This document shows positions 62,701 through 64,000 of a DNA stretch of 64,000 bases, one piece after another. The stretch covers positions 992,001 through 1,056,000 of the forward strand of contig NZ_JNYQ01000001.1 in NCBI RefSeq assembly GCF_000717245.1. Direction: 5' to 3'. The stretch comes from Kitasatospora papulosa (GTDB taxonomy: Bacteria > Actinomycetota > Actinomycetes > Streptomycetales > Streptomycetaceae). The notes below the pieces were generated by a model, which made no database searches, was not told the origin of the DNA, and saw nothing but the letters and a program-made list of their open reading frames with translations. How positions within the stretch are numbered: the first letter of the stretch is position 1; the number at the start of each line of letters is the position of its first letter. The position numbers were made by a program, and so were the translations under genes.

Positions 62701-63791
62701 GCGTGTACAACATGAGCGGCACACCCCGGGTCCGCCTCGGCAGCCAGACCGCGGACGGGGACGGCAGCGAGGACGTGGCCTGGGACGCGGTGGCCTTCCA
62801 GCCGCTGCCGGCCAAGCCGAAGCACATCGTGGCCGTCCTCGGCGACTCCTACACCTCGGGTGAGGGCGCCGGCGACTACAGCCCCGAGTCCGACGCGGAC
62901 CACGGCACCGACCGCTGGAACGCCTGCCGGCGCAGCGACAACGCCTGGTCCCGGAAGGTCGTCCTGCCGGGCACCTCGACCCCGCTGGGCCAGCTCTCGG
63001 ACGACTGGAGCTCCACGGCCGAACTCGGCTTCGTGGCCTGCTCGGGGGCGATGACCAGGAACGTCTGGAACAGTCCGTTCGACGCCGGCTCGCAGAGTTT
63101 CGGCGAAGGGCAGTTCAAGGAGATCAACCAGGTCAACTCCGGGGTGCTCACCCCGGAGACCACCCTGGTGATGCTCACCCTGGGCGGCAACGACGGCGGC
63201 GGGTTCACCAACGCCATGATGGACTGCGCGGGCATCGGGACCAACTGCAACGAGGACCCGAACTTCCTGCCCAAGTACAAGGGCATCGTCGACCAGACGA
63301 TGATCCCCAACCTGTCCAGCACCCTGAGCGACATCGCGCTCAAGGCGCCGAACGCGCAGATCGTGCTCATGGGCTATCCGGAACTGCTCAGCCGCACGGT
63401 CAAGTGCGCCGGTTCGCTCTACTACATGATGCCGGAGGTCGCGGCGCTGGCCGAGCTGGTCAACCACGCCGACTCCCAGCAGGAGAAGCTGGTGGGGCAG
63501 CTCAAGACCGGTGGCATGAAGATCGCGTACGCGAACCCGGTCGACGCCTTCGTCGGTCACGCGGGCTGCGACGACCCCGAGTGGATCAACAAGATCGTCA
63601 TCGGCCCGAACGGCGACGGCGACTTCCATCAGGGTGACCCGGTCACCAAGGTCAGCGGTTCCTGCACGGCGGACTGGCTGCCCGAGGGATGCCTCAGCCG
63701 CGAGTCCTTCCACCCGAAGTCCGACGGAACCACGGGATACGCGAACGTGATGAAGTCGAGACTGACCGCACTCGGATATACGGGCTCGTGA
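59745..63791 (+). CDS. Large secreted multidomain protein: propeller-like, lysozyme-like, golvesin-like and SGNH hydrolase domains
   Basis: 1348 residues from ATG at 59745 with GGGAGG upstream. Signal peptide to about residue 38 (cleavage GANA/APEP). Residues ~60-420: beta-rich, WD-like repeats. Residues ~490-740: lysozyme/transglycosylase-like, Glu544 in GITAQESNMW and later CGYGITQVTDNMR; an Asn/Cys-rich stretch follows. Residues ~880-1022: golvesin/xanthan-lyase C-terminal-like (FADSGGFYPGKIDLHQIGAG). Residues ~1030-1348: SGNH esterase with Ser1035 (GDSYTSGEG), LGGNDGGG and His1323 (SFHPKSDG). This suggests an enzyme that both binds and cuts or deacylates a wall or extracellular polysaccharide. 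Substrate unknown. Confidence 0.85.
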   Translation: MRARPKAGRRHRGRAVRTAVVLSTAAALIAALPVGANAAPEPKAPSGAAQGWTGGKTGSGGSTRQPALPEEQRAAVLGKSYTTSDDLAWSTSGDATGFHLLTAARADGYAWRTAATLAEPGFEADSWIGNVCVTGSGKRAVVAYAPRTFTNDQQLMSRGAFTAVVELATGKVTKLPFQASLAYFSPGCGTDETAVFSQFADDRSARNETRVVRVDAATGKAAEPLALAGQVTSAVPYGDDVVAADGNRLVRIDGKGARSTVALTRRIPFQLKADRDGGLVYLDRPAVSPSARTKAAAAEDGAVMRVDATAVKSGKGAPSKLATGTLAKMDLTSSADGTVMVTGETRQAVSALPAAVRRPAGAPKDAHASTDGKVLVTAAGWSGDGKNPARAGDTGAERTAMIDLKDLGTGRTAALETRPGGAPHQDAGQKLSPSLEGVGSTAAGKRSASLAAAGDPHNPVEAERTCAVARGDVRQQAFQPTPRQVEWAVDQAISNNLNKLVSRPANWKDTGVGSYAPQQLFPLKSLTGGGQIPAQVMLGITAQESNMWQATRYAVPGVTANSLIGNYYGTKYNSDGQIPDPWAIDWSESDCGYGITQVTDNMRASDTGWSSLQQKAVAVDYTANIAAGVNILIEKWNQTKAGGMTIANGDPKYLESWFFALWAYNSGFYPEADASKNKGKWGLGFTNNPANPLWKANRTPFLENASGTDDYSHAAHPQDWPYQEKVLGWAARPISALFKPGDMQAGYRPAWWTTIGDRTALKPPESLFCTSANECDPSKIGPNDSNDPGMGACTRSDLYCWWNKSIPATTWKNCAAGVCGNAIHRFDSTYPEQPDENSYAPRCSGGVPSDALVVDDVPSGIRPSGSANRCPSAVSSAGSFEFTFADSGGFYPGKIDLHQIGAGYSNHFWFTHSRKTGTTDANRLNTTGTWKLGKALNGWSRVMVHIPDHGAHTQQAKYEIDTGSGSFTRTRYVNQKIKANTWVSLGVYNMSGTPRVRLGSQTADGDGSEDVAWDAVAFQPLPAKPKHIVAVLGDSYTSGEGAGDYSPESDADHGTDRWNACRRSDNAWSRKVVLPGTSTPLGQLSDDWSSTAELGFVACSGAMTRNVWNSPFDAGSQSFGEGQFKEINQVNSGVLTPETTLVMLTLGGNDGGGFTNAMMDCAGIGTNCNEDPNFLPKYKGIVDQTMIPNLSSTLSDIALKAPNAQIVLMGYPELLSRTVKCAGSLYYMMPEVAALAELVNHADSQQEKLVGQLKTGGMKIAYANPVDAFVGHAGCDDPEWINKIVIGPNGDGDFHQGDPVTKVSGSCTADWLPEGCLSRESFHPKSDGTTGYANVMKSRLTALGYTGS

Positions 63792-63812
63792 TGCGGTACG
63801 ACCGTCGGTGAG

Positions 63813-64000
63813 ATGAGCGAGCACACGGAACACCCTCCGACGGGCCGGCCGGCCGGACGCGCCAAGGCGCGCCGGCCGGCCGGCGCCGTCGTCGTCGTGA
63901 CGGTCGCCCTGGCGGCGCTGGTCCTGGCCGCCGCGGGCACGCTCCTGTGGTGGCTGGGGGACCGGCTGCCCGAAGGGGCCGACCGCACACGTACGGAGAA
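63813..64000 (+). CDS. Start of a membrane-anchored protein (cut by window edge)
   Basis: Open frame from ATG at 63813, 21 nt after the preceding stop, with 62 full codons to the window end and no stop. The start is MSEHTEHPPTGRPAGRAKAR, then one membrane segment (AVVVVTVALAALVLAAAGTL) and LLWWLGDRLPEG. Signal anchor or signal peptide. It may form an operon with the secreted multidomain protein. The family cannot be judged from this piece. Confidence 0.65.
   Translation, partial: MSEHTEHPPTGRPAGRAKARRPAGAVVVVTVALAALVLAAAGTLLWWLGDRLPEGADRTRTE

Noticed and set aside
58494..63833. 1779-codon minus-strand reading frame opposite the lipase and multidomain secreted genes
   Set aside because: Val/Gly/Arg-rich translation without motifs, while both plus-strand genes have signal peptides and catalytic residues.

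Overview
The window is high-GC DNA with strong third-position G/C bias, frequent GTG starts and long spurious antisense reading frames. Its gene order and gene content are those of a Streptomyces chromosome core (inference from synteny, family content and codon use; species not determined). I see no insertion sequence, prophage, CRISPR array, tRNA or rRNA gene, and no region whose composition clearly suggests recent transfer.

Layout. (1) 1-5363, minus strand: a coupled MoxR ATPase / DUF58 / transglutaminase-like membrane protein set, the last running off the left edge, plus a beta-carbonic anhydrase. (2) 5775-23845, plus strand: the division and cell wall (dcw) cluster rsmH-ftsL-ftsI-murE-murF-mraY-murD-ftsW-murG-ftsQ-ftsZ, followed by pgeF-like, yggS-like, sepF, ylmG/sepG and divIVA. 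It is closed by a perfect 16-bp terminator hairpin at 23886-23921. (3) 24076-27548, minus strand: ileS, of the altered-signature GXHH type, with its own terminator and a T-box leader that can sequester the Shine-Dalgarno. (4) 27838-30884, plus strand: a lysine/alanine-rich DksA/TraR-like protein, lspA, an RluD-type pseudouridine synthase and a GNAT acetyltransferase. (5) 30994-39277: mixed housekeeping and envelope genes (Na+/H+ antiporter, MscS channel, dienelactone-hydrolase-like protein, PhoD phosphatase, DsbA-like thioredoxin with a membrane protein, DUF2252 protein). (6) 39499-43096: dnaE with a terminator. (7) 43119-52522: a 55-residue hydrophilic protein, a NYN-domain protein, an ABC exporter pair, a membrane protein, a CsbD-like protein, a second DksA/TraR-like protein, a YbaK-type deacylase, a Lon-N-domain protein and two proteins without clear function. 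(8) 52682-58412: the histidine operon hisD-hisC-hisB-small membrane ORF-hisH-hisA/priA-ridA-hisF, nearly all translationally coupled by 1-4 nt overlaps. (9) 58599-64000: a secreted lipase/cutinase close to PET-hydrolyzing cutinases, a 1348-residue secreted multidomain protein (lysozyme-like, golvesin-like and SGNH domains), and the start of a membrane-anchored protein.

How it fits together. The dcw cluster supplies lipid II synthesis (MurE, MurF, MraY, MurD, MurG), septal polymerisation and crosslinking (FtsW, FtsI), divisome assembly (FtsL, FtsQ, FtsZ, SepF, SepG) and polar growth (DivIVA). The his operon carries five of the pathway's steps plus RidA; hisG, hisE and hisI are not in the window. 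No whole new system is evident. The most notable single items are the GXHH IleRS under T-box control, the multidomain secreted protein, a zinc finger lacking one ligand in the first TraR-like protein, a Glu in place of the third catalytic residue in the transglutaminase-like protein, and palindromes or hairpins upstream of ftsZ, hisD and the traR-like gene.
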